Below are positions 7,497 to 13,995 of a stretch of DNA of 18,037 nucleotides, in pieces. Position 1 is the first letter of the stretch; every line of letters begins with the position of its first letter. Source of the DNA: Acidobacteriota bacterium (GTDB taxonomy: Bacteria > Acidobacteriota > Terriglobia > UBA7540); the NCBI GenBank assembly GCA_021786455.1, contig JAJYNF010000309.1, forward strand, positions 1-18,037, given 5' to 3'. The notes below the pieces were generated by a model. It searched no databases. It was not told where the DNA came from and saw nothing but the letters and a program-made list of their open reading frames with translations. The position numbers were made by a program, and so were the translations under genes.

Positions 7497-8186
7497 TCAC
7501 CTTGCAGAGGAATTCGGAGGGGTTTCGCCGGCGCTTTGGCTAACCGGAACTTTCACGTCAAGGTACCACGGAACGGCTAAGTTGCCCCAGCGGGCCGGGA
7601 GGAATCTCCAGTTGCGGTGCCACGAATGGACCAGGCCAACGTCGTCGTTGCCTTTACCGAGCGGCTCGGCGTCGAGAACATTCCCCTTTTCTCCCACTAA
7701 CACTCGCATGCGGACCCAATGCGCCTTCAATCCGGCTTCCGGAGCGCGAACGACCCGGGGCGGACGCACTTGCCGCGCCAAGAATTTCGCCGGATGGGAC
7801 GGCAGCTTGGCGAGCTTCCACACGCGGAGCGCAAACTTCACCCGCACTCGTGTTTCAAAGCCCACTGGACCGTGAGTCCCGATGTAAGGACGATAATGCC
7901 AGCGCTTCACGGCTTTCAATGCAGCCGCCGCCAGCAGTGCTTCGCCACGCAGCACATGGACCGCGCCGACCTTCCCTTGGGGAGTCACCACGACCTGCAG
8001 GTCAACCGGACCTTGGATGTAATTGATCTTGGCCACAGAAGGATACTTGGGCATTACCTGGTGGATGAGCAATCGCGTGGCGGCGCGCTTGCTCAGCAAC
8101 ACTGGCGAACCCCCAGGAACGCGGGGAGGTTTGGCGCTTGCTGAAAAGGCCGCCAATAGCAGCGTCAGCAATAGTTCCGAGCCCAT
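7497..8186 (-). CDS. Exported protein with two TonB C-terminal-like modules
   Basis: TonB C-terminal domains transmit energy to outer-membrane receptors or bind envelope partners. Here a signal peptide (MGSELLLTLLLAAFSASA, 1-18) is followed by a typical TonB-C module, about 41-120. It contains VMPKYPSVAKINYIQGPVDL, VVVTPQGKVGAVHVLRG and ALKAVKRWHYRPY. A second, diverged copy spans about 155-215: WVRMRVLVGEKGNVLDAEPL, WHRNWRFLPARWGNLAVPWY. If the N-terminus is cleaved, the protein has no anchor and is free in the periplasm, unlike classical TonB. There is no Pro-rich spacer. GGAG eight bases before ATG 8186 supports the start. It lies 20 bases after acpS and six before the next gene. No exbB or exbD is in view. 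Confidence 0.78.
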   Translation of the reverse strand: MGSELLLTLLLAAFSASAKPPRVPGGSPVLLSKRAATRLLIHQVMPKYPSVAKINYIQGPVDLQVVVTPQGKVGAVHVLRGEALLAAAALKAVKRWHYRPYIGTHGPVGFETRVRVKFALRVWKLAKLPSHPAKFLARQVRPPRVVRAPEAGLKAHWVRMRVLVGEKGNVLDAEPLGKGNDDVGLVHSWHRNWRFLPARWGNLAVPWYLDVKVPVSQSAGETPPNSSAR

Positions 8187-8206
8187 GACATCGCTCCGAC
8201 CCGGTT

Positions 8207-8590
8207 TCAGGAGTTAGATTCCAGGATAACCTGAGCGATCACGTAGCGGTCGGCATGTGAAATCGAAACTTCGGCTGCCGTCACGCCCAACTGCTTCGCC
8301 ACGTCGCGAGCGCGGCCCGCGAAGACCAACTCGGGTTTTCCGCTGCTCTGGTGGGTGACTTCGACGTCCAGCCAGCGCACGCCCTGCCCCCAGCCGGTTC
8401 CGAGAGCCTTAAAGGCGGCTTCCTTGGCGGCGAACCGGGCGGCGTAGCGTTCGGCCTTGTTCTTGAACTGCTCGCAATAGGCGATTTCGCCCGGCGTATA
8501 AACCCGTTTGTGGAACCGCTCGCCATATCGCTCAAGCGCCTCCTCGATGCGGCGCGTTTCCGCGATATCCACGCCCGTTCCTACAATCAT
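8207..8590 (-). CDS. acpS: Holo-[acyl-carrier-protein] synthase
   Basis: Transfers 4'-phosphopantetheine from CoA to the serine of acyl carrier protein, switching on fatty-acid synthesis. From MIVGTGVDIAE the product is 127 residues, the normal size for the family. It keeps Asp8 in GVDIAE and Glu57 in RFAAKEAAFKALG, the two magnesium ligands, as well as VSISHADRYVIAQV near the end. The open frame extends to 8719, but the family begins at this motif. ATG 8599 (MKSMIV) lies nine bases upstream and is nearly as good: GGGAG is one base from it and about ten from ATG 8590. It is the first gene of a three-gene minus-strand unit with two exported envelope proteins, an unexpected pairing. Confidence 0.93.
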   Translation of the reverse strand: MIVGTGVDIAETRRIEEALERYGERFHKRVYTPGEIAYCEQFKNKAERYAARFAAKEAAFKALGTGWGQGVRWLDVEVTHQSSGKPELVFAGRARDVAKQLGVTAAEVSISHADRYVIAQVILESNS

Positions 8591-8709
8591 ACTCTTCATT
8601 CTCCCACGCCGCAGAACTCCGCCTGGTCTGCAATTCTTTGCGCCAATCGAGTTGAAAGAAGCATGAGTACGATTACCCCCCCGCTGCAATAGATTTACCC
8701 CTTTGTGTG

Positions 8710-8738
8710 ACCATATCAAATTGGTCTTGAGAGTTCAA
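8710..8738 (-). promoter_or_regulatory. Candidate extended -10 promoter for the acpS unit
   Basis: On the minus strand TTGAAC (8733-8738) and TATGGT (8710-8715) are exactly 17 bases apart, and TG-A precedes the -10 box. It would give a leader of roughly 110 bases before acpS, which is long, so a nearer promoter cannot be excluded. Confidence 0.33.
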
Positions 8739-8768
8739 TTTACGCGGGCGGAGCGCTCATCGTCACTG

Positions 8769-8777
8769 TGCTATATT
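8769..8777 (+). promoter_or_regulatory. Extended -10 element before the laccase-domain gene
   Basis: TG-C-TATATT is a strong extended -10 box, though no good -35 lies 17 bases upstream. Transcription would start near 8784, which is itself an in-frame TTG, so a very short leader or leaderless message is possible. Confidence 0.35.
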
Positions 8778-8807
8778 CAACGGTTGGCGACACAAGCTTA
8801 TCAATTC

Positions 8808-9719
8808 GTGCGGCGGGATGGCTTGGAGTGGCTCGAATGCACGGCGCTTTCCAGGCTTCCGTGGCTGATTCACGGCTTCAGCACGCGCACCGACCACAAG
8901 GCCGGGAGTCGCCCGCGCGGCTTTTCGCTCGGCCACGGCGCGTCAACCAACTCTCGACGTATTGACCGCAATCGCCACCGTTTCTATCGCGCTCTCGGCG
9001 CGCAGGCTTTTCTCCCGGCTTCTTTGCGGCAAATTCATTCCGCCACCGTATGGCACGTGGTCCGGAATCCAAAGGTCTCCGGCCTCGCTTACACGCCGTG
9101 TGGCAGCGCGTTGGCGGATACTTTCCTCGAGATTGAGCCTCAAGGCGATGCGGTGATAACCGATGAGCCGGGGATCCTGCTCGTCGTGCGCGTCGCCGAC
9201 TGCATGCCCATTCTTCTGGTGGACACTCGCCGTCGCGCCGCCGCGGCCGTCCACGCCGGCTGGCGCGGAGCGCTCGCCCGCATCATCGAGAAGTCGGTCG
9301 GCGAAATGGAACGAACCTTCGGCTCAAAACCTGCCGACTTGACCGCAGCCATCGGCCCCTCCATCCGCTCTTGCTGCTATGAAGTCGGCCCAGAGGTGGC
9401 CGACGCCTTCAGTGGCGCGTTCCGGAATGCCCACAAATTTTTCCAGCGCGATGCGCCTGATGAGACTGATGGAAATTCCTCGATGTCAGCGTCTCTTCTC
9501 TGGCTTTCCAAGTCGCCGCCCGGCCATTCTCCTGAACCCAAGACCTATTTGGATCTTGCGGCCGTCGCCTTCGATCAGCTCAATCGGGCGGGGGTTAAAG
9601 GGTCGCGGATTCATCTGGCGGATTTCTGCACGGCGAGCCGTACGGACCATTTTTTTTCTTATCGGAAGGAAGGCGATCGAGCCGGGCGGATGATGGCTGT
9701 CATTGGCATTCGGGCGTAG
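8808..9719 (+). CDS. pgeF: Polyphenol oxidase / laccase-domain protein; purine nucleoside phosphorylase-like (YfiH/PgeF family)
   Basis: Members of this family act as zinc-dependent purine nucleoside phosphorylases and adenosine deaminases. Some are linked to peptidoglycan editing, and they have long been annotated as laccases. The sequence has RQIHSATVW with His77, GDAVITDEPGILLVV, VADCMPILLVD with Cys132, AVHAGWRGALARI with His149, AIGPSIRSCCYEVGPEV and FFSYRKEGDRAGRMMAVIG. His77, Cys132 and His149 are the zinc set. The start is uncertain. The frame is open to TTG 8703; TTG 8784 and GTG 8808 are the realistic choices and neither has a good ribosome site. I used GTG 8808 because it leaves the family's usual N-terminal length before GFSTR. 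The last 20 bases overlap the 3' end of rlmN on the other strand. Confidence 0.88.
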   Translation: MRRDGLEWLECTALSRLPWLIHGFSTRTDHKAGSRPRGFSLGHGASTNSRRIDRNRHRFYRALGAQAFLPASLRQIHSATVWHVVRNPKVSGLAYTPCGSALADTFLEIEPQGDAVITDEPGILLVVRVADCMPILLVDTRRRAAAAVHAGWRGALARIIEKSVGEMERTFGSKPADLTAAIGPSIRSCCYEVGPEVADAFSGAFRNAHKFFQRDAPDETDGNSSMSASLLWLSKSPPGHSPEPKTYLDLAAVAFDQLNRAGVKGSRIHLADFCTASRTDHFFSYRKEGDRAGRMMAVIGIRA

Positions 9720-10803
9720 CGACGCACTGTTGGGGGGTTGTCGGGAGGGTTTGTCGGTTTGGCTCCGCGCTGCTCGCCAGCCTCAACTGGCCGCAGGCCG
9801 CCATGATGTCCTGGCCGCGCGAGATTCGGATGAAAGCGGGGATTTCCTTGTCGGACAGAACCTTTTGGAAGGCGAGGACGCGGTCGAGACTCGGAGGACG
9901 ATAGGGCAGAGCAGGGCCTCCGTTATAAGGAATCAGATTCACCTTTGCCCGAATGCCGCAAAGCAGATCGGCCACCCGCGCGGCATCGTCATCCGAATCG
10001 TTGATTCCCTCCATCATGACGTATTCGAACGTCAACCGCTCGCGCGGCCTGAGCGGGTATGCGCGGCAAGCTTTGAGCAACTGCTGAAGCGAATATTTCC
10101 GGTTGATCGGCATCAGGGCCGTCCGCTGCTCTTCCGTAGAAGCGTTGAGAGAAATCGCCAGCTTCGGCCTCACCGCCTCGCGGCCAAACTCGGCGATTTT
10201 CGGAACGATGCCAGCCGTCGAAACCGTGATGCGGCGCAGGGAAATGCCCATGCCCCTGGGATCGGCGAGCAGGCGCACCGCCTTCATAACGGCCTTCAAA
10301 TTCAGCAACGGTTCGCCCATGCCCATCAAGACCACGTTAAGACGTGATTTGGGATGCTGGTCGGCGATGACGGCCAGCGCCTGTCCTGCCATTTCTCCCG
10401 GCGTCAGGTTCCGCTCCAGTCCCAGCAGCGCCGTGAAACAGAACCGGCAATCCACCGCGCAGCCTGCTTGGCTTGAAAGGCACAGCGTGGCGCGGTTGTC
10501 CTCCGGCATATAGACCGTCTCGACGCGCGCGCCATCTTCGAGCGACAGAAGATAACGCAGCGATCCGTCGCGCGAAGCAATCCGGCCCTTGATTTCGGGA
10601 TAAGCGATTATGTAGTGCTGCGCCAGCGCTTCGCGGAAGCTGCCGGGCAGGTCCGTCAGCTCATCGAAACTCCTCGCGCCCCTCGCGTAGATGGCCGTGT
10701 AGATTTGCCGCCCGCGGTAAGCCGGCTGCCCTCGCTCCGCCGCGAGCTGTTCAAGCTCCCGCCGGTCCATTCCCACCAGATTACGTCTGGAATTTGATCC
10801 CAT
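9700..10803 (-). CDS. rlmN: Dual-specificity 23S rRNA/tRNA adenine-C2 methyltransferase RlmN
   Basis: Radical-SAM enzyme that makes 2-methyladenosine at A2503 of 23S rRNA and A37 of some tRNAs. In the 367-residue product the 4Fe-4S motif is CAVDCRFC (C115, C119, C122). It is followed by GMGEPLLN, ITVSTAGIVP, ISLNASTEEQR, EYVMMEGIND, VNLIPYN and RGQDIMAACGQL, which carries the C-terminal catalytic Cys. The accessory domain at the N-terminus (MDRRELEQL onward) is complete. ATG 10803 is preferred over an in-frame TTG at 10818. The C-terminal tail of about 20 residues (PTTPQQCVATPECQ) is not conserved as far as I know, and its end overlaps the pgeF 3' end. It is divergent from the trans-sulfuration gene. 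Confidence 0.95.
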   Translation of the reverse strand: MGSNSRRNLVGMDRRELEQLAAERGQPAYRGRQIYTAIYARGARSFDELTDLPGSFREALAQHYIIAYPEIKGRIASRDGSLRYLLSLEDGARVETVYMPEDNRATLCLSSQAGCAVDCRFCFTALLGLERNLTPGEMAGQALAVIADQHPKSRLNVVLMGMGEPLLNLKAVMKAVRLLADPRGMGISLRRITVSTAGIVPKIAEFGREAVRPKLAISLNASTEEQRTALMPINRKYSLQQLLKACRAYPLRPRERLTFEYVMMEGINDSDDDAARVADLLCGIRAKVNLIPYNGGPALPYRPPSLDRVLAFQKVLSDKEIPAFIRISRGQDIMAACGQLRLASSAEPNRQTLPTTPQQCVATPECQ

Positions 10804-10854
10804 GACACGCGGCCCCAAATTATCGTAACACCTCTAACTAGGAACTTGGAGCCC

Positions 10855-10943
10855 CCGGGACGGCTGAGCCCGCCGGTCAGACCCCGGCGACGACGAGTCC
10901 GCGTACCTCTTTCGCTTAGGTGCCGAGACGCGGTACGCTAGCG
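10855..10943 (+). promoter_or_regulatory. GC-rich self-complementary leader upstream of the trans-sulfuration gene
   Basis: The gap between rlmN and the trans-sulfuration gene holds nested inverted repeats. One hairpin is GACGGC/GCC-G-GTC at 10859-10878. The second is a perfect seven-base pair of arms, GCGTACC (10901-10907) and GGTACGC (10932-10938). An alternative, imperfect hairpin (10913-10943) shares the right arm, so two mutually exclusive folds are possible. By eye it does not fit the SAM-I, SAM-II or SAM-IV riboswitch consensus. It could be an untranslated leader, operator DNA or simply GC-rich filler. Confidence 0.3.
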
Positions 10944-10984
10944 GGCGGCGCGATTCCGCAGGATTGTTCTTGATGAGGTGACCG

Positions 10985-12163
10985 ATGCAAAAGAACTATC
11001 AATTTGAAACGCTGGCCGTGCACGCGGGCGAGGCCCCTTGCCCGGTGACCGGAGCCCTCGACACGCCGATTTACCAGGCGACCACTTTTGCCTCCGCGAA
11101 TTCGGAAGAAATGGCCGCGATCTATGGCGAAGAGCAACCGGGTTACATGTACACGCGCTACGGCAACCCAACCCTTCATGCGCTGGAGGAAAAGATCGCC
11201 GCCCTCGAGGGCAGCGAAGCGGCGCTGGTTACCGCCTCCGGCATGGCCGCCATCTCCACGGCGATTCTCGGTTACATCAAGGCGGGCGACCACGTTGTGG
11301 CCTCGCGCTCGCTCTATGGCGCGGCGTATCATTTTCTCGATACGAAGCTGCCGCGTATGGGAGCGTCCACGACTTTTGTCGGAAGTTTGCGCGTGGCAGA
11401 CTTTGAGAAAGCCATCCAGCCGAACACGCGCCTGATCTACTTTGAAAGCCCCAGCAATCCCGTGCTCGATATTTTGGACATTGAGGGGTTGGCCTCGCTG
11501 GGCCACGCCGGTGGAATTCCGACCATGGTGGACAACACCTTCGCTTCGCCGGCCCTTCAGCGGCCGCTCGGGTTGGGCGTGACGACGGTCGTCCACTCGG
11601 CCACGAAATATCTGTGCGGGCACGGCGACGCCATGGGAGGCGCCGTGGCCGGACCGAAGGAGTATATTTCTCTATTGGTCCACGAAGTCATCCGAGACTT
11701 CGGCGGCGTCCTAAGTCCGTTTAACGCCTGGCTGATTTTGCGCGGGATCCGCACGCTCCATTTGCGAATGCCCGCGCATTGCGCGAATGCGCAAAACATC
11801 GCCGAGTTTCTTTCCCGGCATCCAAAGGTCGAACGCGTGAATTATCCCGGCCTCGCGCGGCACCCGGGGCACGAATTGGCGAAAAGGCAGATGAAAGCCT
11901 TTGGCGCGATGATCAGCTTTGAAGTGAAAGGAGGGTACGAGAGCGGCAAGAAGGTGATGGACCGAGTGAAGATCTTCGCGCGCGCCGCCAGTTTGGGCGA
12001 TACTCGATCGCTCATCGTCCACTCCGCGTCCACCAGCCACCGCGCCGTGCCGCGCGATCAGCGATTGGCGATGGGCGTCACGGATGGCTTGGTGCGACTG
12101 TCCGTCGGCATTGAGGCTGCGGAGGATTTGATTGCCGATCTGGAGCAAGCCCTCAATTATTAA
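10985..12163 (+). CDS. PLP-dependent trans-sulfuration enzyme (cystathionine gamma-synthase / O-acylhomoserine sulfhydrylase type)
   Basis: Cys/Met-metabolism PLP enzyme that most likely replaces the acyl group of O-acyl-homoserine with cysteine or sulfide on the way to methionine. The 392-residue length is normal. Key sites are YTRYGNPT with Tyr56 and Arg58, SGMAAISTAIL, Asp183 in VDNTFASP, and Lys208 in SATKYLCGHGD as the Schiff base. RDQRLAMGVTDGLVRLSVGIE lies near the end, typical of the family. The site where methionine gamma-lyases carry a reactive Cys (SLYGC) reads SLYGA, which argues against a classical lyase. ATG 10985 has GAGGTG at good spacing. Cystathionine gamma-lyase cannot be excluded; no other Met or Cys gene is adjacent to settle it. 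Confidence 0.88.
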   Translation: MQKNYQFETLAVHAGEAPCPVTGALDTPIYQATTFASANSEEMAAIYGEEQPGYMYTRYGNPTLHALEEKIAALEGSEAALVTASGMAAISTAILGYIKAGDHVVASRSLYGAAYHFLDTKLPRMGASTTFVGSLRVADFEKAIQPNTRLIYFESPSNPVLDILDIEGLASLGHAGGIPTMVDNTFASPALQRPLGLGVTTVVHSATKYLCGHGDAMGGAVAGPKEYISLLVHEVIRDFGGVLSPFNAWLILRGIRTLHLRMPAHCANAQNIAEFLSRHPKVERVNYPGLARHPGHELAKRQMKAFGAMISFEVKGGYESGKKVMDRVKIFARAASLGDTRSLIVHSASTSHRAVPRDQRLAMGVTDGLVRLSVGIEAAEDLIADLEQALNY

Positions 12164-12200
12164 CCCTTGCGTTGCAGCGAGGCAGATATAGAGTTTCCAC

Positions 12201-12215
12201 CCTAAGTACCTTAGG
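12201..12215. promoter_or_regulatory. Palindrome overlapping the PadR ribosome site (likely autoregulatory operator)
   Basis: CCTAAG-TAC-CTTAGG is a perfect inverted repeat with six-base arms, ending seven bases before the PadR ATG. Its right arm contributes the TAGGA ribosome site. A TATAGA -10-like box lies just upstream at 12187-12192. PadR proteins commonly repress their own promoters through such dyads. Confidence 0.45.
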
Positions 12216-12222
12216 ATTCTCG

Positions 12223-12476
12223 ATGGAACGCCGCGCGCAAATCCTTCCCGGCACGCTTGACCTCCTGGTTTTGAAAGCCGTGTCGCTTGGCCCCCTGCAC
12301 GGCTACGGTGTGCTGCTGCGAATCGAGCAGATTTCCAAACGGGCCTTAGTGATCGAGCCCGGCGGGCCAAGTATTACGAGCTGACGACGGCGGGACGAAA
12401 ACGGCTGCGGCAGGAGGCTGAAAGCTGGCAGCGTCTCGCGGCGGCGATCGGCGCGGCGCTCGCTGCCGAATTGTAG
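12223..12476 (+). pseudogene. PadR-family regulator (acidobacterial type) with internal deletion and frameshift
   Basis: The 5' part reads MERRAQILPGTLDLLVLKAV and SLGPLHGYGVLLRIEQISK, the N-terminal winged-helix start of acidobacterial PadR regulators. After LVIEP (about 12359) homology jumps, two bases out of frame, to RRAKYYELTTAGRKRL and EAESWQRLAAAIGAAL, which is the family's C-terminal part and ends at TAG 12474-12476. From memory of intact relatives, about 30 codons are missing: the recognition-helix/wing segment with the GALYPAL motif and the following Leu-rich stretch. The first frame by itself stops at 12384 after 53 codons and cannot make a working DNA-binding domain. Such PadR genes normally sit directly before ADOP permeases, and a broken one follows here. 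Confidence 0.85.
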
Positions 12477-12520
12477 GGGCGGGTTTGAAACCTGCCAGGG
12501 CGGAGTTGAGACCCGCAGGT
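12476..12520. repeat. Two tandem REP-like palindromic units
   Basis: GGCGGGTTTGAAACCTGCC (12478-12496) is nearly self-complementary. A diverged direct copy, GGCGGAGTTGAGACCCGC, follows within 12500-12517. This resembles the short 'GGCGGGTTT-GAAACCCGCC' intergenic repeats I recall from acidobacterial genomes, whose translation gives spurious AGFKPAPT peptides. It lies between the PadR and permease remnants. Confidence 0.5.
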
Positions 12521-12536
12521 GAGAGACGGAGGCGCC

Positions 12537-12707
12537 ATGAAGCTCTGGTCATCGCTCCGGGCATTTTGGGATTTCGTCTTTCACCGCTCGCGAGTCGAGC
12601 GCGAGATGGAAGGAGAGTTCCGCGCTCACATCGAGAGCCGCGCGGAAGATTTGGAGCGCCAGTCGCCCCCCTTGACCCGTACAGTATTTCTATTCGTGGC
12701 GAGTTGA
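12537..12707 (+). pseudogene. 5' remnant of an ADOP-type (MacB-like) ABC permease
   Basis: ATG 12537 has GGAGG six bases upstream. The first 42 codons (MKLWSSLRAFWDFVFHRSRV, then REMEGEFRAHIESRAEDLER) match the cytoplasmic N-terminus of acidobacterial duplicated orphan permeases. Homology ends at about 12663, before the first membrane helix, in a run of six C. The rest of a roughly 800-residue protein is gone. The frame runs on through unrelated bases to TGA 12705-12707. With the broken PadR upstream this is a decayed regulator/permease locus. The tail overlaps the candidate promoter of the following VWFA gene. Confidence 0.75.
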
Positions 12708-12732
12708 CCCGCGCGTGTGTGAATGGCATCAT
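12704..12732 (+). promoter_or_regulatory. Candidate sigma-70 promoter for the second VWFA gene
   Basis: TTGACC (12704-12709) and CATCAT (12727-12732) are 17 bases apart. The start would fall near 12739, leaving a short leader that includes AAGGA before ATG 12765. The -35 box overlaps the stop of the permease remnant. Confidence 0.35.
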
Positions 12733-12764
12733 AGGAAGCTGGGGTTGGCAAGCAAGGAATTACG

Positions 12765-13883
12765 ATGACGGCAAAACGAATCTCGCTGGTAGTAGTGGGA
12801 ATGGCCGTTGCCCTAGGGGTGACGGCTTGGGTTATCCGGGCCCATGCGCAAAACGGCCAATCTTCAGGGCCGGGCTCGCAATCCGGCGAGACGATCTATT
12901 CCCCTAAGAAGTCCTCCCCTTCCGCTCCGGTACCGACCCCAGGCAATGTGAATCAGCCTATCCAGGAAAGCAAGCCACAAAAGATTAATCCCAAGAACGT
13001 CTATACGCTCTCCACCAGCACGAATCTGGTGAACGTCAACGTTCTGGTCACGGACAATAACGGGGACCCGATCCCAGGGCTCCAGAAAGATAATTTTCGT
13101 ATCTATGATGACGGTGTTCCACAAACCATAACCAATTTTTCCACCGTCTCTGCGCCGATGACGGTTTGTCTTCTGGTTGAATTTAGCAACAAGTGGTGGG
13201 GCTACCTCTATCTCGCGCTGGAGGATGCATACCAATTTCTGAATTTCATGCGGCCCCAAGATTGGGTTGCCGTGGTTTCCTTTGGCATGCGGCCCCACAT
13301 CATCCAGAATTTTACCCATAACCGCTACGCGGTGAAGTCGGCATTGGACAGCCTGCGCATTCCGGGGTTTAGCGAAACCAACCTGTACGACGCGATCAAC
13401 TTCACTCTTGACCGGATGCAGAATATCCAAGGGCGCAAGGGAATCATCGTCATTTGCACGGGCATTGATACGTTCAGCAAGATTACTTACGGCGAAATGC
13501 TTAAGATCATTAAAGCCTCAAACACACCCATTTATCCGATCAGCATTCTCTCCTGGGTGACCGTGCGCTACGGCAGTAACATTGATAGCCTCCAGGCGCG
13601 CAACGCGCTGACGACCTTTGCGAAATATTCGGGTGGCGAGGCGTATTTCCCGCGCTTTTCCGGTCAGCTTCCGGGAATCTATCGGCAAATCGCCGCCGAG
13701 CTTCGGCAGGAATACAGCCTGGGCTTCATTCCCACCAATCCCACCCATAACGGCAAGTACCACAAGCTGAGAGTAGAGCTGGTTGCGCCCGATGGCGCTC
13801 CTCTGAAAATTGTCAATCAGAAGGGGAAGGTCATAAAGTACCGAATCGAGGCGCGGCAAGGCTATTACGCCCAGAAATCCTAA
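12765..13883 (+). CDS. VWFA-related acidobacterial exported protein (second copy)
   Basis: A 372-residue member of the same family as the protein at 5753-6904, diverged from it. The signal peptide covers 1-29 (MTAKRISLVVVGMAVALGVT onward), with a likely cut after RAHAQ. A Ser/Pro/Gln-rich linker follows to about residue 85. Then come NLVNVNVLVTDNNGDPIPGL and DNFRIYDDGVPQTI, the conserved domain entry. The VWA core has CLLVEFSNKWWG where DxSxS would stand, so the first MIDAS Asp is Glu and the motif is degenerate. GFSETNLYDAINFTLDRMQ and CTGIDTFSKITYGE match relatives. ATG 12765 has AAGGA at seven bases. It lies just downstream of the broken permease and seems monocistronic, converging with purH. 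Function unknown; envelope binding protein is a guess. Confidence 0.85.
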   Translation: MTAKRISLVVVGMAVALGVTAWVIRAHAQNGQSSGPGSQSGETIYSPKKSSPSAPVPTPGNVNQPIQESKPQKINPKNVYTLSTSTNLVNVNVLVTDNNGDPIPGLQKDNFRIYDDGVPQTITNFSTVSAPMTVCLLVEFSNKWWGYLYLALEDAYQFLNFMRPQDWVAVVSFGMRPHIIQNFTHNRYAVKSALDSLRIPGFSETNLYDAINFTLDRMQNIQGRKGIIVICTGIDTFSKITYGEMLKIIKASNTPIYPISILSWVTVRYGSNIDSLQARNALTTFAKYSGGEAYFPRFSGQLPGIYRQIAAELRQEYSLGFIPTNPTHNGKYHKLRVELVAPDGAPLKIVNQKGKVIKYRIEARQGYYAQKS

Positions 13884-13943
13884 AAGCCGATCTGCCTAGA
13901 CGTGTCGCGTCTCGGGTCTCAGATACCGGCGGGATAAACTGGG

Positions 13944-13982
13944 CGGGCGGAGTTGGGAAAGGTTTCGCTGACCTGCCGCCCG
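13944..13982. terminator. GC-rich hairpin between convergent genes
   Basis: CGGGCGG (13944-13950) pairs perfectly with CCGCCCG (13976-13982), and inside them AGGT (13960-13963) pairs with ACCT (13971-13974). It sits between the ends of the second VWFA gene and purH. No U-run follows on either strand, so it is at best a stabilising structure or weak bidirectional terminator. Confidence 0.28.
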
Positions 13983-13995
13983 ACGGCGAATGGGT

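Noticed and set aside
7081..8144. Plus-strand frames opposite the TonB-like and unknown exported genes
   Set aside because: Arg/Pro/Ser-rich composition without family features; the minus-strand genes have signal peptides, ribosome sites and operon spacing.
9648..9659. Run of T near the end of pgeF as a terminator
   Set aside because: It is inside the coding sequence (DHFFSYRKEG motif) and has no preceding stem.
10916..12370. Two long minus-strand frames opposite the trans-sulfuration gene and the PadR remnant
   Set aside because: Both mirror the strong codon bias of the sense gene and show no domain.
12346..12732. Minus-strand frame of 128 codons across the PadR/ADOP scar
   Set aside because: It contains the AGFKPAPT peptide typical of translated REP-like repeats and runs opposite recognisable remnants; not a gene.
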